NCBI GenBank assembly: GCA_013076295.1
Contig: RQOL01000519.1
Span: 1,922,001 to 1,986,000 of the forward strand
Source: Sanderia malayensis
Lineage: Eukaryota > Cnidaria > Scyphozoa > Semaeostomeae > Pelagiidae
Direction of reading: 5' to 3'
Length of the DNA stretch: 64,000 nt
A program made the position numbers and the translations under genes. Of the stretch, positions 12,436 to 27,800 are shown in pieces; the stretch's first letter is position 1, and every line of letters begins with the position of its first letter. The notes below the pieces were generated by a model. That model searched no databases. It had not been told where the DNA came from and saw only the letters and a program-made list of their open reading frames with translations.

Positions 12436-12615
12436 CTAAAAAATAAATTAAAAGACGTTGAAGTAGGACTGAGTAATATGCAAAAAGTTTTTCATCTCCC
12501 CATATATTATATTTATGCGCTCGCTTATTTCAAAGATAAGCCTGAATGCAATGGGCAAATTCCACAGCACAACACAATGTATGTGTCTTCACTTTCCACC
12601 AGAGACTATTCGCAT
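11971..12615. repeat. direct segmental duplication, copy 2
   Basis: Second copy of the 11051-11770 block, including sushi exon 12259-12435. The very low divergence in intron as well as exon sequence shows that the duplication is recent or that the copies are being homogenised. Confidence 0.85.
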
Positions 12616-12686
12616 TGTATATTAAAAAATATAAATACAGACAATAGATCTATTACGTTCGTCTGTATTCAGCAATGTGGGATACT

Positions 12687-12805
12687 TACCGTAAATCCTC
12701 GAATAAGCCCCCACGTTCGAATAAGCGCCCCCCTTGATTAAGCCCCCACCCAAAAATTCATTTTTGCAAATAAGCCCCCGGGGGCTTATTCGAGGATTTA
12801 CGGTA
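12687..12805. mobile_element. MITE-like element, family B (perfect-ended palindrome)
   Basis: About 119 bp. The left end reads taccgtaaatcctcgaataa and gccccc; the right end is its exact complement (gggggcttattcgaggattt and acggta). The interior is a run of diverged aagcccccc phrases. It sits between the two protease genes. Weaker, fragmentary phrases of the same type occur around 17490-17740. Confidence 0.8.
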
Positions 12806-12850
12806 CTGAAGAAGCTGAAATTATTTTTCAGGCTTTTAACAACCTTGTGA

Positions 12851-15205
12851 CTACTTACCATTCTTCTCAATGGTTTTGTCAATCCAGTCCAGATAATTGG
12901 TAACCCTTGTGTAATATCCATAATGTCCCACTGTTCCGCAACGTGGGCCCCAACTAACTATTCCCATAATCTTGAAACTGAATTTTGTCTGACTCTCATC
13001 ATCGGGTTGATTGACAACAAAAGGCCCTCCGCTGTCACCTTGACAAGCGTCCTTCTTTCCTAATCCATCCCCCGCGCAAAACATTTTCAGTTTTCTTCTC
13101 TTTCTCAAGCCGCATACTGTATTTGATTGCACGGGTAATGACACGTATCTCAGATCGAGTGACGTTTCATGCCATTTTCCCTTGGCCACATTGGCAGTGT
13201 TGCCCCAACCACTGACGTAACCGGGCATTTTTGCTCGGAGGCTGTGAGCTTTCGTTGGTAGACAGACCGGTCGTACTTTGGGCGACGATTTGACTGCTGT
13301 CACTAGTTCCACCAGAGCTATATCGTTCTTGGGGGTCATTTCAGCCGGATTGTATCTTGGGTGGACATTTATCTTCTTGATTCGTTTCGCTTTCTTGTCA
13401 AACCATATGTCGCCGGGCTTCATCTCATCGGGATGCAACTTGAGTTCCCCGACAATTACTCTGTAACTAAAATGGAAATTCCGAATTTAGAACTTTCACA
13501 ATACATCGAAGCCTTCGAAAGTCCTTAACTCTTATCGTAACCTGTTGTGACCACTTTCTCTCCCTTCACAAACAACACAATCTCATCTCCTCCATTTAAC
13601 GCAGATTCTATTACTCACATCACTGCTGGAAGGAAAAACCAATAGTCCCCAGTTCAAAAAGCTTTTATTTTTTAAGAAGCAAACATGAAAATGAACATTT
13701 ACCTGCTAGCGCTGCTGTGGACTCCGTTTCTGGCTGCGTTATTGAAGCAATGAGCTGCAGTCAGTACAATTTGATCGCGTATCAAAGATCCTCCACATCG
13801 AAATTTGACTTAATGAAAGCAATCAGTATCATCAATCATTATCATCGCCGATAACTAGCATCATTATCCTAATTAAATTGGTTGAATGTATTATGCATAC
13901 TTACAATGCTGGAGATGGGGATAATTTGAAAAGATGGCAACTTGCCAGGGCCATTCGGAGCCAATTTTAGATCTTGTTCCTCCCAAAATACGTGCTTTTG
14001 ATATAATTCCACTCTCACCACACTTACCGAAATCTGTAACAGAAGAAGTCAGTGATGACGATCATATTGCCCCAATCTTATCATTCAACAGTTAAGGTCA
14101 TCATATTTTTGATACTTTCAAAGCATTTTTGAAACTCCGTGTAAAGGAGTCAGGAAAGAAAATGTTCGCGAGGAACGGGAAAGGAGTTTTGTTTTGTTTA
14201 CCTTGGCATTTTGGTGGGTTGAGGTCCCATTTGCCACTTCTTTTGCACTTAATTCTATGTCTTCCATACATCGAGAATCCCATTTTGCATTTGAAGAACA
14301 CTTTTGTACCAGGATTCACAATATTGCCACGACTTTTCCCACCTCTGTAACGAATTCTATCAATTCGAACATCATTTGCCAACCTGGTATTTTGCAACCT
14401 ATTTTTTCTTTTCCTATACAACAGAACAAATTACTTATATATTTGTCTTTATTCATCAATGTAGGATGCTTTGTAGGATGCAATGTAGAACTCTTTTCGA
14501 TTCCCGGAATCATTCCGAGAATCATTCTGGGAAAGAACAATGAAGCCTCGTAATGCAAAACGGAATAAATGAATTGAAAGCGAGGTGTTTCCAGGACGAC
14601 CTGTTAGACCGGCTGCACGGAACAGTGGTAGAAGAGCCGAAGGCAAAACAGTGGAGGCTCGATTTCAAATGGAGAACAATAGAGAAAACAATAGTCTATT
14701 GTTTAGAACAACAGAATAAATAAAAACATCTGAGCCTCGGCAAAAACCTAATGGTTCTTATAAAAAAAGAGTGTAAGACGAAGTTTCGCCCAGACGCAGA
14801 TCCATATTCGATTTTTCTGGACTTACATTCGAAAAGTCGCTGCTGAGACAGAATTATTAAACCGAGAGCAATCTGAATAACCCAAGAAAAGGCCGATAAC
14901 CCAAAGAACAACTCGGGAACCACCCATGAATGCCCAACCCCAAAAGAACTCAAGAACAACCCATTGCTCTCGGAAATTTTGCAGTTTTTGTTTTTTTTCA
15001 TTATTATTCTTGAGCAATGAGCCATGACTTGATTCATCTTAAATTTTGACGATCCTAATTTTGCTTTCTTATAAACATGTTTCTTGTAAAAAGCAACAGA
15101 GTTCAGTGTATAAAAATGTTATCTTAGCAAAAATACAAGCAACTTACCACTTGAACAGACGACCACCAAGATGCCGATAAATATTACTTTAAGTTTTATT
15201 TTCAT
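12851..15205 (-). CDS. sushi-trypsin serine protease, intact triad, one-base frame break in the sushi exon
   Basis: Exons (minus): 15205-15148 (signal peptide MKIKLKVIFIGILVVVCSSG), 14413-14202 (sushi), 14033-13905 (activation: ARILGGTRSKIGSEWPWQV), 13808-13703 (VLTAAHC), 13466-12851 (NDIALVEL, ACQGDSGGPF, SWGPRCG, stop TAG). His, Asp and Ser are all present, so the protease domain looks active with trypsin-like architecture; a secreted, complement- or defence-like role is an inference. In the sushi exon the first half (GCKIPG) and second half (LANDVRID...FFKCKMGF...IKCKRSGKW...PPKC) are in different frames. The exon is one base short of what its flanking phases require (about 14380-14390). 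Either the assembly lost a base or this allele is broken. Confidence 0.78.
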
Positions 15206-19388
<4,183 letters not shown>

Positions 19389-21537
19389 GGACCAGTATGC
19401 AACTTGTCATAGGGTGTACAGATCCGGCCAGGGTGTACAGTCAAGCAACACGGATGGCATTGCCTGCCTTATTTGATTAATAAGCTGAAGGCGGTATTTT
19501 GTAAAGCTTGCACTACATTTGATCAGTTTTTTTTGGTGAGCCAAAGATGAACTAACGTGGAGCACAAGGCAAAGGTGAGGATTTGGGAATAACTTTGAAT
19601 AACTTCAAAGTATCTGTTACATTTTGTAAATTTAAACTTTTGGTTTGGATGCAAATCTTGGCAGTGATCTAAAGGGAAAGGAAGGCAACAGAGTTTTTAG
19701 GAATGTTTGAATAGTTTCAATTTTTTTAGTTTCCAGTTACATCATCAACCAAAACACTATTTTTATTCAATTGTGCGTGGGAAGCTTAAGATTATTTTGT
19801 GGATTTACTGACAAACTATATAATCTTACTTTATATTACATTAAACACCTGCATATAAGAACTTGGAATTTTGCATCCAGTCTGTTGTTCAAATACAGCA
19901 GCCTGCTGTTCTTTTTATTTCTTTAGCAGAAATATCATATAGAATTTTTAATTTGCTTGTTCTTTTGTGGGGGTGTTTACTGTACTTGTTATTGCCTTGC
20001 AGAAATACGAATACCCCTCCAAGGTGATGATGTCATTACATCCCAGCTGAAAATAATGAACAAAGTGATAGTGCTTTGATGACTTGACATTTTCTGTTTA
20101 TATAAACACAAGTATTTTTTTTAGTATCATTATTATTATTATTCTGTATGTAGTGTTTAGCCACGTGACAATTTTTAAAAATTTGATGAGAGATATTTAT
20201 TTTTTTACTACTGTGTTATGATTTAATTCAAGTTTAGCTGTAACATGTTTGTTGCCATCAACTGGGACATATTTTCTTCTTCAATGTTCCATTTTATCTT
20301 TCAGAACTTCATTGAAAGCATTCACAATACAAGCATTGCGATACACAATTTATGACACTTCTTTTACGCAAGTATGTTGGAACCCATCTGATTGGCTGGA
20401 ATTGGAATGCAGGCATTTAAACTAGAATTTTATGGTTACGACTTTTGAAATTTCATTTTCACACGGCAAGCACGACGAGGTATCACATTGATTAATGGTG
20501 CTAGAAGTATGCCACAGTTCGCATTTTTATACCAAAGTATTTTGGCATAATGAGTCGCATGTTATACTCATTTTTATGAGAAACCTGACTCTGAAAGGTT
20601 GCATGCTTTAAGAAACACGATTTGGTTATCCCATTTCATAATTCCCATGGTTTATTCTCATCTTACCAATGACAATATTGAATTCAACAAGTCTTGGCAA
20701 GCTTTTTTTATTTTTTGCAACAATGGGCCCCCTGCTGTGTTTAGATTTCTTGGAAGTGCCATCGGAACGAGGTCACCATTGTTCAAACATCAAAGTTCCC
20801 TGAAGTTGGATTATTTTTGTTAATTTTTGCCATGGACTGACTAAGAAACATGTCGCGAAGTCGTTTAATGGGAGATTTTAATGAAGGGAGGTAAGTGCAG
20901 ACTTCGTAGATGTTTTTATTGTCGATTTGATCGATTTAATTAAATTCAAGCCAGGCAGAGAGCATTTTTGTAGCCATTGTTGTGAAAGAATGTATATTTT
21001 GAACGAGTCTCTTTGATTCAAAACAAAAAATTTAGGCCAGACATTCTGAGAATTTTATGAGAATCGCATTGTTACATCTACAAGTCTAAGTCAACATATG
21101 TACGTCTGAAAGTTGAGTACTAATTTTTAAAGACGTTTTCTTATAAAAAACAAGCGCGTAGTCGCATTCACGATACGAAGAACATTGTAAGAAGCACGAA
21201 GATATTTGGTATAACGGAAGTTCTTTACCCAGTGGGAAATTGGTTCTATGACCCTCTAAAAAGAGCATGTATTTAATTTGATTGTTATTCCTGCACCAAG
21301 AAGTTTGTTATATGAATGGGGGTGTTTGTTCATGATGGAGATTCCATGACATTATTTTTGCTATTTCATGTATTGCTAACAGCTGAAGAAATCAAAATTG
21401 AAGTCGCATTCGAAAGCAGAGTCAGAATCAGAGAACCAAAGCTGAAAAGAAAGTTGAAGTAAAAGGGGAAAACAGAATCAAAGTCAGAGCCTAGAGCATA
21501 GTTGAAGTCATTGACAAGGAAACCGCCTTGAGGAAGT
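19389..21537. other. PABP 3' flank and RdRP-gene 5' flank
   Basis: No coding exon recognised in 2.1 kb. The left part is likely the PABP 3' UTR. The right part (roughly 21360-21537) is purine-rich and probably the 5' leader of the next gene. A family A MITE-like element is at 19836-19984. Confidence 0.5.
19836..19984. mobile_element. MITE-like element, family A copy 2 (degenerate)
   Basis: Left end ttaaacacctgcatataaga and acttgg, right end gttcttttgtgggggtgttt and actgta. Same layout and internal phrase (ccagtctgttgttcaaatac) as the copy at 23383-23535. Confidence 0.6.
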
Positions 21538-21810
21538 ATGCAGTGCAGAGAATGCGAGAGTTATGTTGCCGATGCCACGGATTTATTCTCTTTTTTCAAG
21601 GGACCAAATGACATCCACTTCGCTTTAAAGCCGGAAAGACGCGCGGGCGTCGAGGAGCGATCGCTGGTCATAGTCAGAGAGTCAAAAAAGAAGGTGCGAG
21701 TGAAATGCAAGAAGTGCTTGGAAAACATCGGTGTCGATGTGCCATTTGGTCCGCGTGGGACACGGTTTGTGGCGTTTGGCTTGAGCAACGTCATTCTTAT
21801 TGGCTGCAGG
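21538..21810 (+). other. N-terminal zinc module resembling RIG-I-like receptor C-terminal domain
   Basis: Residues 3-6 (CREC) and 57-60 (CKKC) form two CxxC knuckles 50 residues apart, followed by IGVDVPFG and a hydrophobic strand (VILIG). The spacing and the Gly-hydrophobic strand after the second knuckle resemble the C-terminal RNA-end-binding domain of RIG-I/LGP2, but here it precedes the helicase. Yippee/Mis18-type zinc folds are the main alternative. This is family resemblance by eye. Confidence 0.45.
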
Positions 21811-24800
21811 TTTTCAGCCAAGAGAAAATGGTCTGAAGTTTGTACTCAGTTCTCTCAGATTGAAAAAAGAAACGAGGAGAACTTTTTCGGGCAAAGATTT
21901 CCCGATCCTGGTGGCAGCTCACTATCGAATCTGCGAAGAGAGCCAACAAGACCAGACTCGATAAAGTTTCCGTGTCAAAGCAACCGATTACACGATTTCG
22001 AATGGTATTCCTTGACGCCAGAGAAGAAGGCAAGGTCTTATCAAGTGGAAGCCTACGTTGAAGCACTTCAAAGAGACCTGGTTGTTATACTGGACACCGG
22101 GCTTGGTAGGCTTTCACCTTGTTTAACTCGATATTTGCTGTACTTCAGTTTACCTCCACTGCCCTTGCTTCTGCTCTCGCTCCTGTTTCTCTCCTTGTCC
22201 TTGCTTCTGCTCTCGCTCTTGTTTCTGTCCTTGCCCTTGCTTCTGCTCTTGCTCTTGTATCTGTCCTTGCCCTTGCTTCTGCTCTTGTTTCTGTCCTTGC
22301 CCTTGCTTCTGCTCTTGCTCTTGTTTCTCTCCTTGTCCTTGCTTTTTCTCTTGCCCTTGCTCTTTCTTTGCTCTTGCTTTTTCTCTTGCCCTTGCTTTTC
22401 TCTTGCCCTTGCTTTTTCTCTTGCCCTTGCTTTTTCTCTTGCTCTTGCTTTTTCTCCTGCCCCTACCACTATGTAGCACGGCGCCTCATAGCTTACGTTG
22501 CCGTTTCTTCCACCCCAGGAAAGACATTGATTGCATCCATGGTCATGTCAAGGATGAAACAGTTAAATCCGCATCGCATGACGCTCATGCTCGTCGATCG
22601 CATTCCCTTAGTTTTCCAACAGGGCCGTGCCATCATGGACGACACGGGCCTTCGAGTATGTTGCATATGTGGTGAGAATCGCACCGAACGACGCATGAAA
22701 CAGCTTCACGATGGAACGTTTGATGTTTTGGTTATCACTGCTGGCTGCTTCAATGAACTCATCAATCAAAAATGCATTCAGGTATTCTATACATCCTTCT
22801 GCATACATGTATACACCATACGTATCTATATGCTGTGTTAATAACGTATAATATCCCTAAAATTCTTTGCACGAAACAAATTGATACCGGTTTTATAGAT
22901 TTTCGTGCGAATCCAAAATGGACCATTTAGTATTAGCATTATTGTTAGTTCAACTCTTGTGGCGAAGTGGTTGGCACTTGTGCTTGCCGCTCTTGGAGTC
23001 GCGGATCGATTCCACTGAGCTCCACTTGAAGTTGAGTTGAAGTGGAGTTGAAATTAAATGAGGGCTGGTACGCCGAGGATCTACAAGAGAAAGTAGATCC
23101 CCGGCGTACCGGGACTTTTCGTCTTTCCGTTCAGGATAGTTTTTTCGGCAGAAATGCCGAAAAACCATCAACCGATCGTACTCAACTACTAACTCTGTTG
23201 GTACACCGGGGTGACGAGCGCCAACAGTGCCGGTCTGTTCATATATATCCAGTGACATCTGCCTGGACACTCGCCACCGATAAATATAGATACGTAAAAA
23301 TATTTATGTGGAATTGTGTACACAGGTTTTCTAATTGTGGGATTGTGAGTCAATACGCATGCGTATTTATATCATTTGCTCGTACTGTAAACACCCGCGT
23401 ATAAGAACCTGTGAATTCTGCATCCAGCCTGTTGTTAAAATACAATAGCCTATTGTCTTTTCTATTGTTTTGAGCAAGGATTTCAGCCTGGAAGGTTCTT
23501 AATTCACTGGTTTTTATATGCGGGTGTTCACTGTAGCTATTTCTGTCTGAATGTTTTCCAGATTGATGATTTCAGTGTGATTGTATTTGACGAGTGTCAC
23601 CATGCAACCGGCGGCCATGTTTATGCCAAAATTCTCGACAAGATTGCCCAACTGCCAAAGACCAGGCGACCGCGAGTGTTAGGCCTAACTGCTTCGCCAT
23701 TCAAAGCGGAAAATCAAGTGAAAGGCAGAAACAAGCTGCGAAAGTTTCGCGCGCAGTTCCTCGGTAGCTCATTTTTTTACCCGAACACGGAAAACCTGAA
23801 TACGAAACCGGAACAGGTCTGTAATGTTATACGTTAACTGCGCTTTTTTTACAATGGACCGCTTAATAAGAACCCTAGATGTAGATGGCTGAAAACCTAA
23901 ATAACTTATGTTACTAAAGGCGAAAACGCCAAACTTTTTACTTTAAAAATCCATCTTTGACAAAATTATTCATTTCGCTTAAAGTTTATTTTCTTCATTG
24001 CTTCTCTTCAGGTCACGTATTCAAATGATGAGCTGCAGATCCGGTTCAAATTTGACGCCATGAAAATTATCCGGTCGAAATCTGATCAACTCAGCCGGAT
24101 AATACCAGGTTGCGATGTATTTCCGGTCTCGATCACAAAGACAGCATATGCACTGTATCAGTTGAAAGGGGAGATCAGAGCCATACAGCAGGAGTATGTT
24201 GACAACAAAGAGCTGGGAGATGTCACCAAATCTATAATCTTACTTATTGACTCCATCGAGGTCTGCGAACTGATTGGCGTCCAGTACGCGGTACGAGTGC
24301 TCTCGGGTGTCCTACAACTGCCTGATGATATGCGTGAGCTCAAAGAGAAATACACCGATCGCATGGACGTGCCGTCACGTCTGAGCGAATTGGAGGAGAT
24401 TCTGCAAAACTGCACAACCGATACGCGCACAATCGTTTTTGTTCGGACTCAGACGGGCGCGGATATACTTGCCTCTCACTTAACCAGCAGGTTTCCGGAT
24501 CTGAACACCAGAAAGATGTTTGGTCACGGCGGTTACTACGGCATGGACTGGGAAGATGAACAACAACAGGTTTTGAAGGAATTTCGAGATGGCACGACCA
24601 GGTTGATTGTCTCCACGTCTGTCCTGGAAGAGGGCCTTGATGTGGCTCAATGCAACATGGTCATTCGCTATTCCGGTAGGCATAGAGATTTATCATAGCT
24701 CATCTACTGAGCGTCTTGAGTGAGCTTCCAATACATTGGGTCCTGGTTGGTAAAGTGAGTTCCACATAGCGATCTTTGGAGAATGGGTAACAAATGTTTG

Positions 24801-27800
24801 TTCTCTTCCAGTATTCCAATGCACTCTTCCATGTCCACAAATGTTTAATAGCGTATAATTCTACTCTAATCGTTCTTGCTGCGCTATGTTCGTTGGAGGC
24901 AGTTTGTTTTTTTTTTTTGGAATTTGCATGCTTTTTTTGTTTGCTTTTAGGCCCGAACACCCTGATCAGCTTCATCCAGAGCCGCGGCCGTGCGCGGAGT
25001 ACCAACAGCCGCTACTTGGTTTTCATTGAAGAGTCACAGCAGCGGTCAGTCGTTGAATTGGAGAAGCAGGAAGAACTGCTACGCTTCCTGGTCAATAACG
25101 AAGGTGCCTCTCATAGGATTCCCACTGAATTATCGAGGGAAATTATAGCCGAGCTAAAACGAGATGATGATGATGTTGATTTTGGTGAGGTCGGAAATGG
25201 AAGCATATCTGAAGCATCGGGGCAAACCGTGTCTGAGAAGCCAAGTATGTATTATTATTTATCTGCTTAAACTATTTGCACTTGCATGCTCTACAATGCA
25301 CCAAATCTGCCCTTATGCTGCGAGGAGCTCTCTTTTGATAACGACGCCACCGTACGCTTTTTCAACGGAATATCAAGAACTTGAAAGTCGTCCAAAAACA
25401 CTTCTTAATGGGATCATGTCGATATTTTGAAAGGGTAGTACTTTGAAAGAGCCTGGTGTTTTAAATGGGAGACTATTGCATAATGACTAGAGTATGTCAG
25501 GAATGGAAAAGCGCTTTGCCACTCCACCGACCCAGAGGGTCTTTTTATGACCATACTTTTCCTTTGTTTTCACAGGTATAAAGGACACGGCGACTTTTCA
25601 GTTCCTGGTCAGACTTTGTGGCCAGCAGGAGCTCATTCTCAGCGACAAGCTGGTCGAAGAACTCGAGCAGTTCGACAGCTTCAAGGTGCAGCGCGTATTC
25701 GTGGAGGAGCGCGTCGCATCCGAAGCGTCCGGTGTGTACGGGGTCTTCACCGAACAGGATCGTTCACTGCTGGTCAGTTTGCAGAACCAATTTGGCTGCA
25801 ACGTTTTAAAGGCCTACGAAGAGATGTGCAAGGTCTGGAATTTCAAGGTCTCCGACTCTTCTGACTTCCTGCTGTTACAGGTGTGGTCGCGAATCACACA
25901 CTGCAGTAACAGATTACCCATTGGTGACAACACAGATGAACAACAACAAATGAACCTCTATACACCCAGACGTATTGAGTTTGGCCGATTCAACAGTTGG
26001 CAAGTGTTTGAAGTGTCAAGCGTTTTCGATGCTACGGTGATTCATGACCAATTCGATTTTGCTGAAAACATGATCCCGACTGTTTCGTCGATAAAATTCA
26101 TTTCTAAGTGGATTGAAATTGACTTTCGTTACCGATATTCTTGCCCAATTATGACAATAGCCTTGACTGATATCTACAACTTTGCGCTGATGTCCTTTGA
26201 TGACAATACCCCTTGTTTGTACCTTCCCTTGACCTCAACACCAATGATGAACGAATCTTTACGCATTACTCAAGGCCATGCTTTGTTGGACGCCATTGCA
26301 GACTGCCCTGTTGTGGCGATAGCCTTTGATAAGAGCACGTGGGGTATGCTACATCGTATGCTCTCTAACTCGTGCTGTCTACCCGTCCCTGTATTTGATA
26401 CCCGGGTTGTTCACAAGTTTGCACTGGAGAAGAAGGACGAACTGCACCGGTTGCGGATCAGTTTAACGCGGTCCGGTCTTGCGTCCGAGCAGATCATGCG
26501 GATTTTGTGGAAGCTGCGGATCCTTGAGAGCAAGCGGAACATCTGCTTGCTTTTGGAAGATAGTATCTACTTGCACGAGAAGCTGGTCTCTATAGAAGGG
26601 GAGGACAGCAAGCTCGGTATGTGTCCTTCATTTGTCATTATACAAGAACCCCTTTATAGCGGACATATATTGGGCCTAGTTTAGGAGGACATTATAGAGA
26701 GTCATCTCTTGCATAGAGTTAAATTTCCAGAATTTCCCGAGGCCTTCATTTACAAACAAATACATGTTTGTTTATTTCTGGTCATTCATTGTTTTTCATT
26801 TGTGAAGAAAAAAATGAATTTCCCAACAGTTTTTGCGTACTTTATTTTTCCTATTGTTTTTCCAGACGTGTTCGAGCATGCGCTAGAGCAGGTATTAACC
26901 CTATCCAATGGCGGCTGCTACTGGTTCGACGTCAAAGAAGCTTTTAAAAAAGCCAAACGAAACGTGAAGAAACTTTCGCCCGCGGCACGCTCGTTAATCG
27001 AAGTTCCGATTCCCGCCAACCATATCTTGATAAAACGCGTTGTCGTCACTCCGTCCAGGGTCATATGCATGCCCGCATTACCGATTGCCTCGAACCGCAT
27101 GCTTCGAAACTATGGCGACAAGTATGAGTTCATTGTTGTTTTGTTTCGCGATGAGCAGTTGCAGAAGATGCAAGAAGCCGACAGCATGATTTTGCGTCGA
27201 ATAGAAATGATTATGAAAAATGGTTTTGAGATCTCAAAACATTACTGGTTTTTCTGCGCAAGTGCCAGTCAGATGAGGGACCACAAAGCGTATTTTGTTG
27301 CCGCAGAAACGTACGAAGAGGTATGTACGCATGTGCAGTAGAGTCATCTTTCTTTCTTGGTGAACATGTTTTTCCTTTAACTACTTCATCATGAAATTTA
27401 CCTTGGAGTTTCCACTTATTCACCTTTTTACTCAAGTTCTACTGCATTGTTTTGCAGCTGTAGTTGATAGCTCCAACTAGCTAACTCTTAATAAAATAAT
27501 GATTTCGTTTTGACTTCACTTTCGATGTACACAACAGGCGATCCAAATATCGTATCGATCAGTATAAAAACATATTTGCAATGAATAATGGACTTTGCCC
27601 TGTTCACTGCTTCAAGCCATGCATATCTTTATTAATCAATGTTGGGCTTCGTTATCATGTTGTTCTTGTCTCATCTTATTGTCGCTGTTTATATCTTTGT
27701 ATCTTCAAAGGTCAAGATACTGCGTAGCAAGATAGTGGAGAATGAATGTGAGTTTACGTCGACTGCCAAGTACCTCAGTCGACTCGGTTTGTTTTGCAGT

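Larger units (their letters stand above)
22030..25010 (+). other. SF2 helicase domain, DECH-box (Dicer/RIG-I type)
   Basis: Spread over exons 1-5. Q-like motif RSYQVEAYVEAL; motif I LDTGLGKT, reconstituted across the exon 1/2 junction; motif Ia LMLVDRIPLVFQQ; motif II VIVFDECHHA (DECH at residues 287-290); motif III LGLTASP (TAS at 320-322); a helical insert; motif IV TRTIVFVRTQT; motif V LIVSTSVLEEGLDV; motif VI FIQSRGRAR (about 591-599). Motif V and the DECH box are diagnostic of the Dicer/RIG-I group. No PAZ or RNase III domain follows, so this is not Dicer. Confidence 0.93.

Noticed and set aside
22068..22841. Long Leu-rich and Lys/Arg/Gln-rich open frames on both strands
   Set aside because: They come from the CCTTGCTTCTGCTCTTG tandem repeat in intron 1; the real exon 1/2 join restores helicase motif I across this stretch.
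21538..25244. Dicer
   Set aside because: The helicase is Dicer/RIG-I type, but no PAZ, platform or RNase III motifs follow; the chain continues into an RdRP.
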